From the NCBI RefSeq assembly GCF_018613675.1, contig NZ_JAGGPQ010000012.1, positions 111,687 through 175,686 of the forward strand: 64,000 bases of DNA, given 5' to 3'. The translations under genes were made by a program, and so were the position numbers. The notes beneath the pieces were generated by a model. It was not told the origin of the DNA, searched no databases, and saw only the letters and a program-made list of their open reading frames with translations. The stretch comes from Arthrobacter sp. ISL-85. GTDB taxonomy: Bacteria; Actinomycetota; Actinomycetes; Actinomycetales; Micrococcaceae. Shown here piece by piece: positions 52,283 through 61,697 of the stretch. Positions within the stretch are counted from its first letter, which is position 1, and every line of letters begins with the position of its first letter.

Positions 52283-55200
52283 GGATCCTCAGTCCCTTCG
52301 GCGTGGAGTAGGCGCCGGCGGAGCTGAGGGCAACGGCGACCGGAGTATCCAGGATTCCGTGCCCGTTCACCTTCTCCATGATCAGCTTGTCCACTGCTCC
52401 GCGGGTCACCACACCCACCAGCGCCGCACCTGCCGCCGCCAGGACGGCGTCGTCCTGGCTGAAGGCAAGCAGGGTCTTCCCGCCGCGCTCCACATAGAGG
52501 ACCAGCGCCCCGTCCACCAGCACAACCAGCGCACCGGCCTTCCGGCCGGGCCGGTGGCCGGTGCCGGCGTCATCCTGCAAGGCCGGCCAGGGCAGGGCGG
52601 CACCGTAGGGGTTGGCGGGATCGGTGGCGGCGAGGGCCAGGGCCACGGGTTCCACCTTTGCCAGCTGGGTGTCCTCTGAGTAGGAGCGGAGCCGGTCCAC
52701 GGTGGCGGGAACCGCGAACTGGGCGGCGCCGAGGTGTTCGATGAAGTAGCCGCGGCGGCAGCGGCCTGCCTCCTCCAGCCGGGCCAGCACCTTGTACATG
52801 AGCCCGAAGCCGCCCAGGATCTGCTCTGCCATAACGGAGCCCCTGGTGACCACGCCGTAACGGTCCAGCAGCAGTTCCGCGGTAGCGCGGGCGTGGACGG
52901 TGGCATCAAGTTCAGGCTCGGGCAGGGCAGACCAACGGCCGGCGGCAGTGGGCGGGGTGGCGGCACCCTGCGATCCATACCGGCCACCGGCGAGCCCGGG
53001 GGATCCCATCAGGCCTGTCCCGTGGGAACGGCCCAGGCGCCCCAGCCGCGGCGCCCTGGCGCGCGGTGCGCGGGCCACCTGGCGGTGGGCCGTGTGGCCC
53101 CCGGCAATCAGGGCGCGGACAGGGGAGAACGTGTCTCCGGTGATCCTCCCGGCCCACGCCAAGTCCCAGAGCGCGGCCACCACCTCCTGGTCGCTAAGGA
53201 CGGTGTCCATGCCCCCGGCCACCTCGGTCAGCTGCCGGAAGAAATACCCGCCGCCGTTGTTCCGCAGGTGGTCCAGGAGCCGCCGGCCGGCGTCCCCCGG
53301 TTCAAACTCGGGCGACGGGTTGAGCGTCAATTCCACTGAGTCCGCCAAATGAAGGCTGATCCAGCCGTCGTTCCCGGGCAACGACCCGGCACCGGACCAC
53401 AGGACTTCACCGGCGGCCATCAGTTCATCCAGCATGGCCGGCTGGTAGTTGGATACGCGGGTGGCCAGCACCAAGGGTTCCCATGCCGAGGCGGGCACGG
53501 GCACTCCCGAGAGCTGGTCGATAGCGGTGATGATGCCGTCCAGGCCCCGCAGGGAGGGCTGGCCACGGCCGCCGCCCGGGGTCCTGACATGCTGCCACGC
53601 GGGCAGGAAGCGTCCGTATGCGGCGCCGTCCACCGGCTCCACTTCCGCGCGCAGGGCGGCCAGCGAACGACGGCGGAGCTTGCGCAGTACTTCGGCGTCG
53701 CACCATTCACTGGCGACGGTGTGCGTGATGCCGGCCGAGGAGCCGGCAGGAGGTGGCGGCGGTTCATCCGGTGGCTGCGTTTCGGCACCAAGGCCGGATT
53801 CGTGGGCGGCGTCCTCCTGCGGTGGGGAGTCCGGGTGTGCGGTTCCGGGTGGGGTGACGTGCGGCCGGAATTCGCCTTCCACCACACGTCCATCTGCCGC
53901 CAGGCGTTTCAGCGCCGTGCCCACCACTGCCACGCCAAGACCCAGCCGGGCCGCCGCCTCCGCTGCGGTGAAGGGGCCGTGGGTGCGGGCATACCGGGAG
54001 ACGAGGTCGCCCAGGGGATCGGCAACCGGCTCGATGAAGGCCAGCGGAACTCCCATGGGCAGCGGCACGCCGATGGCGTCGCGGAGCCGGGCGGCATCCT
54101 CCACTGCCGCGAAGCGTTCCACGCCGCCGATGTTGACCCTGATGGCGCGGTTGGCGCGCTGGAGGGCGGTCAGGTGCGCCGCCGCTTCCGCAACGGTGGC
54201 GGGGGCGGCTGCCTCCATGGGCACAGCTTCGAGGGGGACTCCGGGCGTGGCTTCGACGGCCACAGCATCTACAGGCGCGGCCTCGGCCTGGCCAACCACA
54301 GCGGCGTCCTGCCCCAGAACACCCTGAAGCCGTGCTGCGGCTTCCTCGGGGGCGAGCGGTCCCAGCAACCGCAGCAGGTCCGCGACGCCTTCCATTCCGC
54401 GTGCACGCCGGTCCGGGGCAAGGCGCTGCAGCTCGCGTTCGGTGGCCTCGATGACTTTGGCGTCCAGGAGTTCGCGCAGTTCCACCCTGCCCAGCAGCTC
54501 GTTGAGGAGCGTGGAGTCCAGCGCCAGGGCGGCGGCGCGCCGTTCCGCGAGCGGGGAATCACCCTCGTAGAGGAACTGGGCCACGTAGCCGAAGAGCAGG
54601 GACTTGGCGAAGGGCGAGGGCTGCTGCGTGGTGGTTTGCAGGATCCGCAGCTCCCGCCGTTCCACGGACGCGGCGATGTCCTTCAACGCCGGCAGATCGT
54701 AGACGTCCTGCAGGCATTCGCGCACAGTCTCCAGCACGATGGGGAAGGTGGGATATTTCCTGGCCACATCCAGCAGTTGGGCGGACCGCTGGCGCTGCTG
54801 CCACAGGGGTTGGCGTTTGCCGGGGGTCTGCCGGGGCAGCAGGAGCGCGCGGGCAGCACATTCCCGGAACCGCGACGCGAACAGGGCGCTGCCACCCACC
54901 TCGGCGGTGACGATCTGCTCCAGTTCCTCGGGGTCGAAGAGGAACAACTCGGCGCCGGGCGGCTCGTCCTCCATCATGGGCACCCGCAACACAATGCCGT
55001 CGTCGGCCGCCATCGCCGAGCCGTCCAGCCCGTAGCGCTGGTGGAGCCGCTGCCCCACGGCCAAGGCCCACGGCGCGTGCACCGGCATGCCAAACGGGCT
55101 GTGCAGGATGACACGCCAGTCGCCCAGTTCATCGTGGAACCGCTCCACCACCAGTGTGGTGTCGCTGGGAACCACTTCGGTGGCCTGCTTTTGCTCGGTG

Positions 55201-57392
55201 AGATACTGGATGAGGTTGTTGGCGGCGAAGTCGTCCAGTCCGCTGGCCTTGCAGCGCTCGGTGGCTGGGGCGACGTCGGACGCGGACAGTTCGCGAACAA
55301 ACGCGCCCAGGGCGCGGCCCAGGTCCACTGGGCGGCCCAGCGAGTCACCCTTCCAGAACGGCAGCTTTCCGGGCTGCCCGAACGCAGGGGAGACCAGGAC
55401 GCGGTCGTGCGTGATGTCCTCGATCTTCCAGCTGGTGGCGCCCAGGGCAAAGACGTCACCCACCCGGGACTCGTAAACCATTTCCTCGTCCAGCTCCCCC
55501 ACGCGGCGGCCGCCCTTGGGCGCGCGCGCCGGTTTGCCGTCCTCCGAAGGGGAGGCCGAACCTTCCTGTTCGGTGCCGATGATGTAGACGCCGAACAGGC
55601 CGCGGTCCGGAATGGTGCCGCCGGAGGTGACGGCCAGGCGCTGGGCTCCCGGCCGGCCCTCGATGGTGCCGGCATTGCGGTCCCAGATGATCCTGGGCCG
55701 GAGTTCGGCGAATTCGTCGGACGGGTACCGCCCCGCCAGCAGGTCCAGGGTGGCCTCGAACGCTGACCGGGGGAGGGACGCGAACGGCGCGGAACGCCGG
55801 ACGGTGCTGAACCATTCCTCCACGTCGATGCTGCCCAGGGCCGTGGCGGCCACGGTCTGCTGGGCAAGGATGTCCAGCGGGTTGGCAGGAATGCTGAGCC
55901 GCTCGATCTTGCCGTCCAGCATGCGCTCCACCGTGATGGCCGTGTGGACCAGGTCTGCCCGGTGCTTTGGGAAAAGGACGCCCTGGGAAATCTCGCCCAC
56001 CTGGTGCCCGGCACGGCCCACCCGCTGCAGGCCGCTGGCTACCGAGGGCGGCGACTCCACCTGCACCACCAGGTCCACCGCACCCATGTCGATGCCCAGC
56101 TCCAGCGATGACGTTGCCACCACGCACCGCAGCCGCCCCGACTTGAGGTCGTCCTCGATGAGTGCGCGCTGGTCCTTTGAAACGGAACCGTGGTGGGCCC
56201 GGGCCAGCACCGGGTCTGCCCCCGCAGAGCTCCCGGCCTGGGCCATCATGTGCGCCGGCGTGGCCGTTGATGCGGGAACGCCCGACGCCGGTCCCCCCGG
56301 AGGTGCTTCGCCCCAGGCCGCCTGCCCTTCCGGACCGGGTTCGTCCCAGCCGCCGCCTACAGCGACCAGCTGGCGCTCGGCGTAGATCTCGTTGAGCCTG
56401 GCCGTCAGCCGCTCGGCAAGGCGCCGGGAATTGGCGAAGACAATGGTGGACTGGTTGGCCAGCACCAGGTCGACGATTTTTTCCTCCACATGAGGCCAGA
56501 TGGATGCCTGCGGCTGGAGCCCGGACGCGGGACCGGAATCGAACGCTCCCGCAGCACCCTGCAGGTCCGACATGTCCTCCACGGGTACGGATACGGTGAG
56601 GTCCCAGTTCTTCCTGGCCGGCGGCGCGACGATTTCCACGGGGGCCGAGCCGGCAAGGAACTGGGCCACGAGTTCCTTGGGCTCCACAGTGGCGGAAAGC
56701 CCGATGCGCTGCGCAGGTTTGGGCAGCAGCGCGTCCAGCCGCTCCAGGGAGACAGCGAGGTGCGCGCCACGTTTGGTGCCGGCCACGGCGTGGACCTCGT
56801 CGATGATGATGGTGTCCACCTCCGCCAGGGTCTCCCGGGCCTTTGAAGTAAGCATGAGGAACAACGACTCGGGCGTGGTGATGAGGATGTCCGGCGGGTT
56901 ACTGAGGAGCCCGCGGCGCTCCGCTGCGGGCGTATCCCCGGACCGGACCCCCACCGTGATCAGCGGTGCCGGAAGTCCCAGCCGCTTGGCCGTCTGGGTG
57001 ATGCCGATCAAGGGTGACCGCAGGTTCCGTTCCACGTCCACACCCAGCGCCTTAAGGGGCGAAATGTAGAGGACGCGGGTCTTGCGCTTGGGCGCGCGGG
57101 TCCGCTTTCCCTTTGCGGGTGCCGGATCAGCGCCGGCATCGGGGGCCTGGGACGCTGAGTGCAAAAGCCGGTCCAGTGCCCAGAGGAAGGCCGCGAGGGT
57201 CTTTCCGGAACCGGTGGGGGCCACCACCAGCGCATGCGAGCCGGAGGAGATGGCGTTCCAGGCCCCGGCCTGGGCAGGTGTCGGCTCGGAAAATGCGCCG
57301 AGGAACCAGTCCCGGGTGGGCCGGCTGAACTGGCCCATGGCTGCGGCCGCGCCGGATCCACCGCTGCCGGCAGGGCGCTGTTCCTGGTTCAT
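52275..57392 (-). CDS. lhr: Lhr family ATP-dependent helicase
   Basis: The 1705-aa product is longer than the usual ~1500. The N-terminal helicase core has VVAPTGSGKTLAAF (Walker A), IIIDEVHAVAGTKRG, GLSATVE, STIVFANSRRLAERL and LQRVGRAGHQVG. The Lhr-specific winged-helix, beta-barrel and C-terminal domains follow. Extra low-complexity Ala/Pro-rich linkers (for example about residues 355-385 and 1015-1050) account for the length. Lhr unwinds RNA:DNA hybrids during DNA repair. ATG 57392 follows GGAGG with only one base between, which is tight; ATG 57338 is an alternative. Confidence 0.93.
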   Translation of the reverse strand: MNQEQRPAGSGGSGAAAAMGQFSRPTRDWFLGAFSEPTPAQAGAWNAISSGSHALVVAPTGSGKTLAAFLWALDRLLHSASQAPDAGADPAPAKGKRTRAPKRKTRVLYISPLKALGVDVERNLRSPLIGITQTAKRLGLPAPLITVGVRSGDTPAAERRGLLSNPPDILITTPESLFLMLTSKARETLAEVDTIIIDEVHAVAGTKRGAHLAVSLERLDALLPKPAQRIGLSATVEPKELVAQFLAGSAPVEIVAPPARKNWDLTVSVPVEDMSDLQGAAGAFDSGPASGLQPQASIWPHVEEKIVDLVLANQSTIVFANSRRLAERLTARLNEIYAERQLVAVGGGWDEPGPEGQAAWGEAPPGGPASGVPASTATPAHMMAQAGSSAGADPVLARAHHGSVSKDQRALIEDDLKSGRLRCVVATSSLELGIDMGAVDLVVQVESPPSVASGLQRVGRAGHQVGEISQGVLFPKHRADLVHTAITVERMLDGKIERLSIPANPLDILAQQTVAATALGSIDVEEWFSTVRRSAPFASLPRSAFEATLDLLAGRYPSDEFAELRPRIIWDRNAGTIEGRPGAQRLAVTSGGTIPDRGLFGVYIIGTEQEGSASPSEDGKPARAPKGGRRVGELDEEMVYESRVGDVFALGATSWKIEDITHDRVLVSPAFGQPGKLPFWKGDSLGRPVDLGRALGAFVRELSASDVAPATERCKASGLDDFAANNLIQYLTEQKQATEVVPSDTTLVVERFHDELGDWRVILHSPFGMPVHAPWALAVGQRLHQRYGLDGSAMAADDGIVLRVPMMEDEPPGAELFLFDPEELEQIVTAEVGGSALFASRFRECAARALLLPRQTPGKRQPLWQQRQRSAQLLDVARKYPTFPIVLETVRECLQDVYDLPALKDIAASVERRELRILQTTTQQPSPFAKSLLFGYVAQFLYEGDSPLAERRAAALALDSTLLNELLGRVELRELLDAKVIEATERELQRLAPDRRARGMEGVADLLRLLGPLAPEEAAARLQGVLGQDAAVVGQAEAAPVDAVAVEATPGVPLEAVPMEAAAPATVAEAAAHLTALQRANRAIRVNIGGVERFAAVEDAARLRDAIGVPLPMGVPLAFIEPVADPLGDLVSRYARTHGPFTAAEAAARLGLGVAVVGTALKRLAADGRVVEGEFRPHVTPPGTAHPDSPPQEDAAHESGLGAETQPPDEPPPPPAGSSAGITHTVASEWCDAEVLRKLRRRSLAALRAEVEPVDGAAYGRFLPAWQHVRTPGGGRGQPSLRGLDGIITAIDQLSGVPVPASAWEPLVLATRVSNYQPAMLDELMAAGEVLWSGAGSLPGNDGWISLHLADSVELTLNPSPEFEPGDAGRRLLDHLRNNGGGYFFRQLTEVAGGMDTVLSDQEVVAALWDLAWAGRITGDTFSPVRALIAGGHTAHRQVARAPRARAPRLGRLGRSHGTGLMGSPGLAGGRYGSQGAATPPTAAGRWSALPEPELDATVHARATAELLLDRYGVVTRGSVMAEQILGGFGLMYKVLARLEEAGRCRRGYFIEHLGAAQFAVPATVDRLRSYSEDTQLAKVEPVALALAATDPANPYGAALPWPALQDDAGTGHRPGRKAGALVVLVDGALVLYVERGGKTLLAFSQDDAVLAAAGAALVGVVTRGAVDKLIMEKVNGHGILDTPVAVALSSAGAYSTPKGLRIRA

Positions 57393-57554
57393 GCCTCCAT
57401 CATGCCCCAAGGCACCGACAGCCAACTCCGGGACGGCATGGTGTTCCGCCTGCAGCCGAATTCTGCAGGATCCCAAGTGAATTTGGCACCGCCAGGCTGA
57501 TATTTCCGCCCGGCGATATCCCGCTCAACTGGTCCCTGCCCAGGTGATCCCCAC

Positions 57555-59111
57555 TCAGGCAGTTCCGGCCTCCGGCAGGTCCTTGGTGGCCGGGCCCTCC
57601 AGCAGCTTGCCCTCGTTGGTGAAGCGGGAGCCGTGCAGCGGGCAGTCCCACGTCCGTTCATTGTCGTTCCAGTGCAGGATGCCGCCCATGTGGGTGCACA
57701 CTGCCGACAACCGGCACGTGGTTCCTTCCACCGTCGACACCGCCACCGGCCTGTTGCCGTCACGGTAGACCTTGCCCTGCCCTTCCGGCGGGATGGCTAC
57801 CGCAGAAGGACCAGTCGCCACGGGAACGGGCGCCTGGTCCGTGCCCCGCTTCAGGCCGCCGATCTTCCGGCCCTCGGCGGTCACCTTTCCCCAGTCCGAC
57901 GCCATCCTCGCAGCCACGCCGGCGTTGAGGGCGACGGCGGAGAGCGCACCTGCGGGCGACGTGATCCGGTGGTGGATGGTGTCGGCCCAGGGCACCTGTC
58001 CGCCCAGGATGTCCGCCGAGATGCCCAGGGCGGCGGCCACGGCGTTCGTCATTCCCCACTTGTTGTAGCCGGTGCCAAAGTAGATCTGGCCCTTGCCGCG
58101 GGGTAGTTTCCCGAAGAACGGCATGAGGTTGGTGGCCATGTAATCCTGCGCGGACCACGTATGGGTCGTGACGGCGCCGGGGTAGTGCTGCCCGGCCCAG
58201 TCGAGCAGGCCGCTGAGGTGTGCCTTCTCCGACCCGGTGCGGCCTACCTGGTTGCCGTGGCCACCCACCAGCAGCAGGTTCCTGCCGTCCACCTCGTAGT
58301 CGCGGAGGGAGTGGGTGGGCTGCTCCACGGAGATGTACATCCCGGGCGGGGGTGCCTGGTCCTCCGCGAGTTGGAGTGCGGCCGCGTAGGAGCGGCTTGG
58401 CTTCAGCTTCGCGAAATAGAGGCCGCGGTCCAGGACGGGGATACCGGTGGCCAGGACCACCTTGTCCGCCCTGACGCTGCCCCGGTCGGTCCGGACGGCA
58501 GAGGGGGAATCTCCGGTCACGTCGCGGAGGCGAACACCACTGACGATCCGTCCGCCGCGGCTGCGGATGTCCGCCACCAGGGCGTCAAGGACGTCCATCG
58601 GGTTGATCTGGGCCTGGTTCCGCATGCGCACGGCGCCGTGCACCGGAAAGGGCAGGCCGGCGTCGCGCACGTAGTCAACGTCCAGGCCCGCGGTACCCGC
58701 GGCGCTGATCTCTTCCCGCAGCTTCTCAGTGCCCTGCGCGGAGGCGGCGTAGGTGTAGGCGTCGCGGCGCTGGAACGGCACCTTGTGTTCCTCCAGGTAG
58801 CGCAGCAGCCACGCCTGTCCTTCCCGGTTTCCGTCAACGTAGGCCTGCACCTGTTTCTGCGAGTACTGGCGGGCAAGCTGGGACAGGAACGTTCCCTGGA
58901 GCAGGGTTACTTTGGCCGTGGTGTTGCCGGTGGTCACGGCGCCGGGGTGCCGGGCTTCCAGCACCAGCACGCTCTGCCCGGACCTGGCCAGCAGCAAGGC
59001 CGCAACCAGGCCGGTGAGGCCGGCACCGGCCACCACGGTGTCGTACCTGGTGTCCGGTTCGAATGGATCAGAGGTAAAGGGGTCCCTGCGGTCCAGCCAA
59101 ATCGATGTCAT
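57555..59111 (-). CDS. FAD-dependent oxidoreductase with C-terminal Rieske domain
   Basis: The 518-aa product has a DAO-type FAD domain (VVAGAGLTGLVAALLLARSG near residue 27) and a C-terminal Rieske [2Fe-2S] domain with CTHMGG...CPLHGSRF, both Cys-His pairs intact. It oxidises an unknown amine or similar substrate, with the Rieske domain passing electrons on. It starts at ATG 59111 and diverges from the DUF4383 gene across a region containing TAAGTATACTTA. Confidence 0.9.
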   Translation of the reverse strand: MTSIWLDRRDPFTSDPFEPDTRYDTVVAGAGLTGLVAALLLARSGQSVLVLEARHPGAVTTGNTTAKVTLLQGTFLSQLARQYSQKQVQAYVDGNREGQAWLLRYLEEHKVPFQRRDAYTYAASAQGTEKLREEISAAGTAGLDVDYVRDAGLPFPVHGAVRMRNQAQINPMDVLDALVADIRSRGGRIVSGVRLRDVTGDSPSAVRTDRGSVRADKVVLATGIPVLDRGLYFAKLKPSRSYAAALQLAEDQAPPPGMYISVEQPTHSLRDYEVDGRNLLLVGGHGNQVGRTGSEKAHLSGLLDWAGQHYPGAVTTHTWSAQDYMATNLMPFFGKLPRGKGQIYFGTGYNKWGMTNAVAAALGISADILGGQVPWADTIHHRITSPAGALSAVALNAGVAARMASDWGKVTAEGRKIGGLKRGTDQAPVPVATGPSAVAIPPEGQGKVYRDGNRPVAVSTVEGTTCRLSAVCTHMGGILHWNDNERTWDCPLHGSRFTNEGKLLEGPATKDLPEAGTA

Positions 59112-59201
59112 GCCAGTCCAACCTGCCTCCGGCTCAAGGCCTTTCACAGGCCACTTTGTGATGGGTCTGTTACTGACCCGTACTGCCCACGCCGTATTTG
59201 A

Positions 59202-59213
59202 TAAGTATACTTA
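59202..59213. promoter_or_regulatory. Perfect palindrome TAAGTATACTTA in a divergent promoter region
   Basis: A 12-bp perfect palindrome, entirely AT-rich except the G/C pair, lies about 90 bp from both the FAD oxidoreductase and DUF4383 starts. It could bind a dimeric regulator. No regulator gene is adjacent, so the binder is unknown. Confidence 0.55.
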
Positions 59214-59303
59214 CAATGTCGGGGTTTAAGTCTACGGTCGAGAACGATTGGTCGCGCACCGCCCGGCAGCCAGAATGCACCAACGACACAAGCAGGAGAC
59301 ATC

Positions 59304-59777
59304 ATGACAACCATGAATTCCGGCGGTCGCACCGTAGGCCGGACCAATATCCAAAAAGCCACCCTTGCCGTAGGCGTGGTCTTCCTCCTGGTGGGTATCC
59401 TGGGGTTCATCCCGGGCATCACCTCCAACTACGACTCCCTGGGCTTCGCGGGACATGGTTCCGGGGCGCTGCTGCTGGGTCTCTTCCAGGTTTCGATCCT
59501 GCACAACATCGTCCACCTGCTCTTCGGAATCGCGGGCGTTGCCATGGCGCGCAGTGCGGCTGCCTCCCGGAACTACCTGGTGGTCGGCGGGGCCATCTAC
59601 CTGGTGCTTTGGCTCTACGGCCTGCTCATCGGCCAGGACAGCGCGGCCAACTTCGTGCCCGTCAACACCGCGGACAATTGGCTGCACTTCATCCTCGGAG
59701 TGGCCATGATCGGCCTGGGCGTGGTTCTGTCCCGCGGCACCGCGCGGGCAGGCCGCACCAGCACCGCAACGCGGTAA
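59304..59777 (+). CDS. DUF4383 membrane protein
   Basis: The 157-aa product has four membrane helices (about residues 21-37, 59-81, 90-108 and 125-142), with the DUF4383 features GILGFIPGITSNYDSLGFAGHGSG and NIVHLLFGIAG. Function is unknown; such genes are often stress-induced. Followed by two strong hairpins. Confidence 0.9.
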   Translation: MTTMNSGGRTVGRTNIQKATLAVGVVFLLVGILGFIPGITSNYDSLGFAGHGSGALLLGLFQVSILHNIVHLLFGIAGVAMARSAAASRNYLVVGGAIYLVLWLYGLLIGQDSAANFVPVNTADNWLHFILGVAMIGLGVVLSRGTARAGRTSTATR

Positions 59778-59806
59778 GCACCACAGCAATGCGGTAAGCA
59801 CTGGAA

Positions 59807-59892
59807 GGGCCGGCGTCGAACCAGAAGCGTCCGACGCCGGCCCAACAGTACGGAAGGCGGCCCGGCTTGTCAGCCGGGCCGCCTTCCGTTTG
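59807..59892. terminator. Double hairpin bidirectional terminator
   Basis: The first stem is GGGCCGGCGTCG (59807-59818) with CGACGCCGGCCC (59832-59843). The second is a perfect 18-bp stem (59850-59867 with 59872-59889), loop TGTC, then TTGTT. Lies between the convergent DUF4383 and DUF4232 genes. Confidence 0.85.
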
Positions 59893-59913
59893 TTCAGGGT
59901 CTTTCCCCAGTGG

Positions 59914-60573
59914 TCAGGCGGGCTGGAATGCTCCGATGCTGAGCAGCGTGATGTCCGCGTTGCTGCAGGCCGTGGTGGGCTGCGGGATGAACAGGGAGTC
60001 GGTGTCCTCCGGCGGGTAGACCCGGTAACCGGCGGCATCCACGGCTGTGCAGCCCTGGTAGTTTCGGGCCTGCGTGTAGCGGAGGACGGCGGTGCCGGTC
60101 TGTCCCGGGGCCAGGAGGACGTCAACGACGCCAGCCGAATCATCCCGTGTTGCCGGAGCGCCGATGGGGGCGCCCGCGGCATCCGCCACCAGGGAGACGC
60201 CGGGGAATCCCCTGAGGATGCAGGGATCGGAGCCCTTGTTGGTCAGGTTGAGCTTCATGAAGACACTGCCGGCCGCGCCGCCCCCGGAGGCGTCGGTGGC
60301 GGCGGTGAGCCCCGCTGCCTTGCACAGCCCGGGCTGGCCGGCGGCAGTGGTGCCCGGAGCGGGGGAGGACGGCGTGGACACGGGCGGCGCCGAAGACGCC
60401 GGAGGCGGCGTGCTGGCCGACGGCGTGGCGGACTGGCTGGCCTGCCCGCTGCCGGAGGGCGACGCCGTTGTTTGGGACTGCGGCTGGCTTGGACCGCACG
60501 CGGTGAGCAACAGCGCCGCCGCTGCGGCCGCCGTCGTCATAACCAACCCCTGGGAAATTTTCTGAGACCTCAT
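59914..60573 (-). CDS. DUF4232 lipoprotein
   Basis: The 219-aa product has a lipobox LTAC (residue about 26), a Ser/Pro/Thr-rich linker (about 30-75) and a DUF4232 beta-sandwich domain with conserved Cys pairs (DPCILRGFPGVSLVAD, RNYQGCTAVD). It is a surface lipoprotein of unknown function. Confidence 0.88.
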   Translation of the reverse strand: MRSQKISQGLVMTTAAAAAALLLTACGPSQPQSQTTASPSGSGQASQSATPSASTPPPASSAPPVSTPSSPAPGTTAAGQPGLCKAAGLTAATDASGGGAAGSVFMKLNLTNKGSDPCILRGFPGVSLVADAAGAPIGAPATRDDSAGVVDVLLAPGQTGTAVLRYTQARNYQGCTAVDAAGYRVYPPEDTDSLFIPQPTTACSNADITLLSIGAFQPA

Positions 60574-60637
60574 GGCACCACCTTCGCGGTAGCCGTTGCC
60601 CGCGTCAACGATGCCGCCTCCATCGCGGCAATTTGAT

Positions 60638-60660
60638 GCCCGGATCGTGATGATCCGGGC
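60638..60660. terminator. Perfect 9-bp hairpin downstream of the 60774 gene
   Basis: GCCCGGATC (60638-60646), loop GTGAT, and GATCCGGGC (60652-60660). No T-run follows on either strand, so it is a weak terminator or an mRNA-stabilising hairpin. Confidence 0.5.
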
Positions 60661-60723
60661 GCCAAATGCGTTGCCTGCTTACCGGCCCGGGCGTTGCTCC
60701 GACCGCCGGATTCTCCCGGTCCT

Positions 60724-60777
60724 TCAGTCGGTCTCCGGGCCGGTGCAGTAGTGGCAGTCCTCCGGGCAGTCAGTCAT
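60724..60777 (-). CDS. Cys-rich 17-residue microprotein
   Basis: ATG 60777 to TGA 60724 encodes MTDCPEDCHYCTGPETD. Its ATG overlaps the TGA of the upstream small gene (ATGA). The Cys spacing is CX3CX2C with one His, capable of metal binding. Supported only by the coupling and composition; could be chance. Confidence 0.45.
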   Translation of the reverse strand: MTDCPEDCHYCTGPETD

Positions 60778-60992
60778 GCCGGCACCCCTGCCAGGTCGAA
60801 GCCGTCTGCGATGTGGAACAGGCGCCGGCCGCCCGCAGGAGCTGTCACCCAGACCACATCGCCGTCGTCGGTCCTGGCGTCCACCGCGCCGCTGAACACG
60901 GTGCGTCCATTCCTTTTGAGTTCCACGGCGTCACCGATCCCGACGGTGTCCCAGCGGACCGGGCTTTGTACGCGGCTCGTCATTGAAGTCAC
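60774..60992 (-). CDS. Small conserved SH3-like protein
   Basis: The 72-aa product (GTG 60992, AAGGA six bases before) has a beta-rich pattern: IGDAVELKRNGRTVFSGAVDARTDDGDVVWVT. It resembles small SH3-like or Hfq-like barrels, but I do not recognise a family. It overlaps a Cys-rich microprotein by 4 bp. Confidence 0.6.
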   Translation of the reverse strand: MTSMTSRVQSPVRWDTVGIGDAVELKRNGRTVFSGAVDARTDDGDVVWVTAPAGGRRLFHIADGFDLAGVPA

Positions 60993-61229
60993 GGTTTTTC
61001 CTTCTAAGCAGTTTGGCCGGGCGGCCGTTGCCGCCCGGTGATGCCATCAAACAGGTACGCGATTGTCCGGTTCAATGGAGGAATGGCTACTTCCGGCGAA
61101 CAGCCTTTGTGCACCGCTCCAGCAATCGCCAGTGTTGGCCTGTGGCCTGCGGGGACCAACGGCCTGTGACGCTGCGAAGGGCCAGGGTTAGACTGCCTGC
61201 GTACGTGTTGGCGATCGAAGGAGAAGTTC

Positions 61230-61577
61230 ATGGACTACACCGGAAGCCAGTCGGAGAAGGCCGTTCCCGCGGGTGAACTGGGCCGCAGCCACATCGGGCA
61301 GACCATTAGTTTCCAGCCGAACGAGTTCACGGTGGTGTTCGGCAAACTTGCCGGAATCGCGCGGACAGAGGCCATGGTCTACCTGTCCCTGACCGGGGTT
61401 GGTAACGGCACGCACCTGAAGGACGAATACGACCTGCCGGCGACCCACGAGGTCTTCGTACCGGTGGATGTCATTTCCAATGCGGAGTCCACCATCAAGG
61501 ACCTGTTCGGCAAGGTCCAGGAGAACCTTCGCGGGACCGGCCACAAGGCTGGCGAGGACCGGACAGACCGGCTCTAG
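61230..61577 (+). CDS. Conserved hypothetical protein
   Basis: The 115-aa product begins MDYTGSQSEKAVPAGEL and contains HIGQTISFQPNEFTVVFGKL, a beta-rich pattern that suggests a small barrel, and an acidic tail. GAAGGAGAAG precedes ATG 61230. No family recognised. Confidence 0.7.
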   Translation: MDYTGSQSEKAVPAGELGRSHIGQTISFQPNEFTVVFGKLAGIARTEAMVYLSLTGVGNGTHLKDEYDLPATHEVFVPVDVISNAESTIKDLFGKVQENLRGTGHKAGEDRTDRL

Positions 61578-61626
61578 CTGCTTTTAGGGCGCAAACGAGC
61601 GCTGCTGACAGGCAGTTGAAGCGCGT

Positions 61627-61656
61627 GGACGACGGCGGCAAGTCCCGCCGTCGTCC
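61627..61656. terminator. Perfect 12-bp hairpin between convergent genes
   Basis: GGACGACGGCGG (61627-61638), loop CAAGTC, and CCGCCGTCGTCC (61645-61656), between the 61230 gene and the TPP enzyme. No strong T-run; may act with other factors. Confidence 0.6.
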
Positions 61657-61697
61657 GCGTCACCCCGGCGCGCCGCACGCCCTCATGGCCCGTTGCC

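Noticed and set aside
53349..55766. An 805-residue open frame opposite lhr
   Set aside because: Antisense shadow of a GC-rich gene; lhr carries all helicase motifs.
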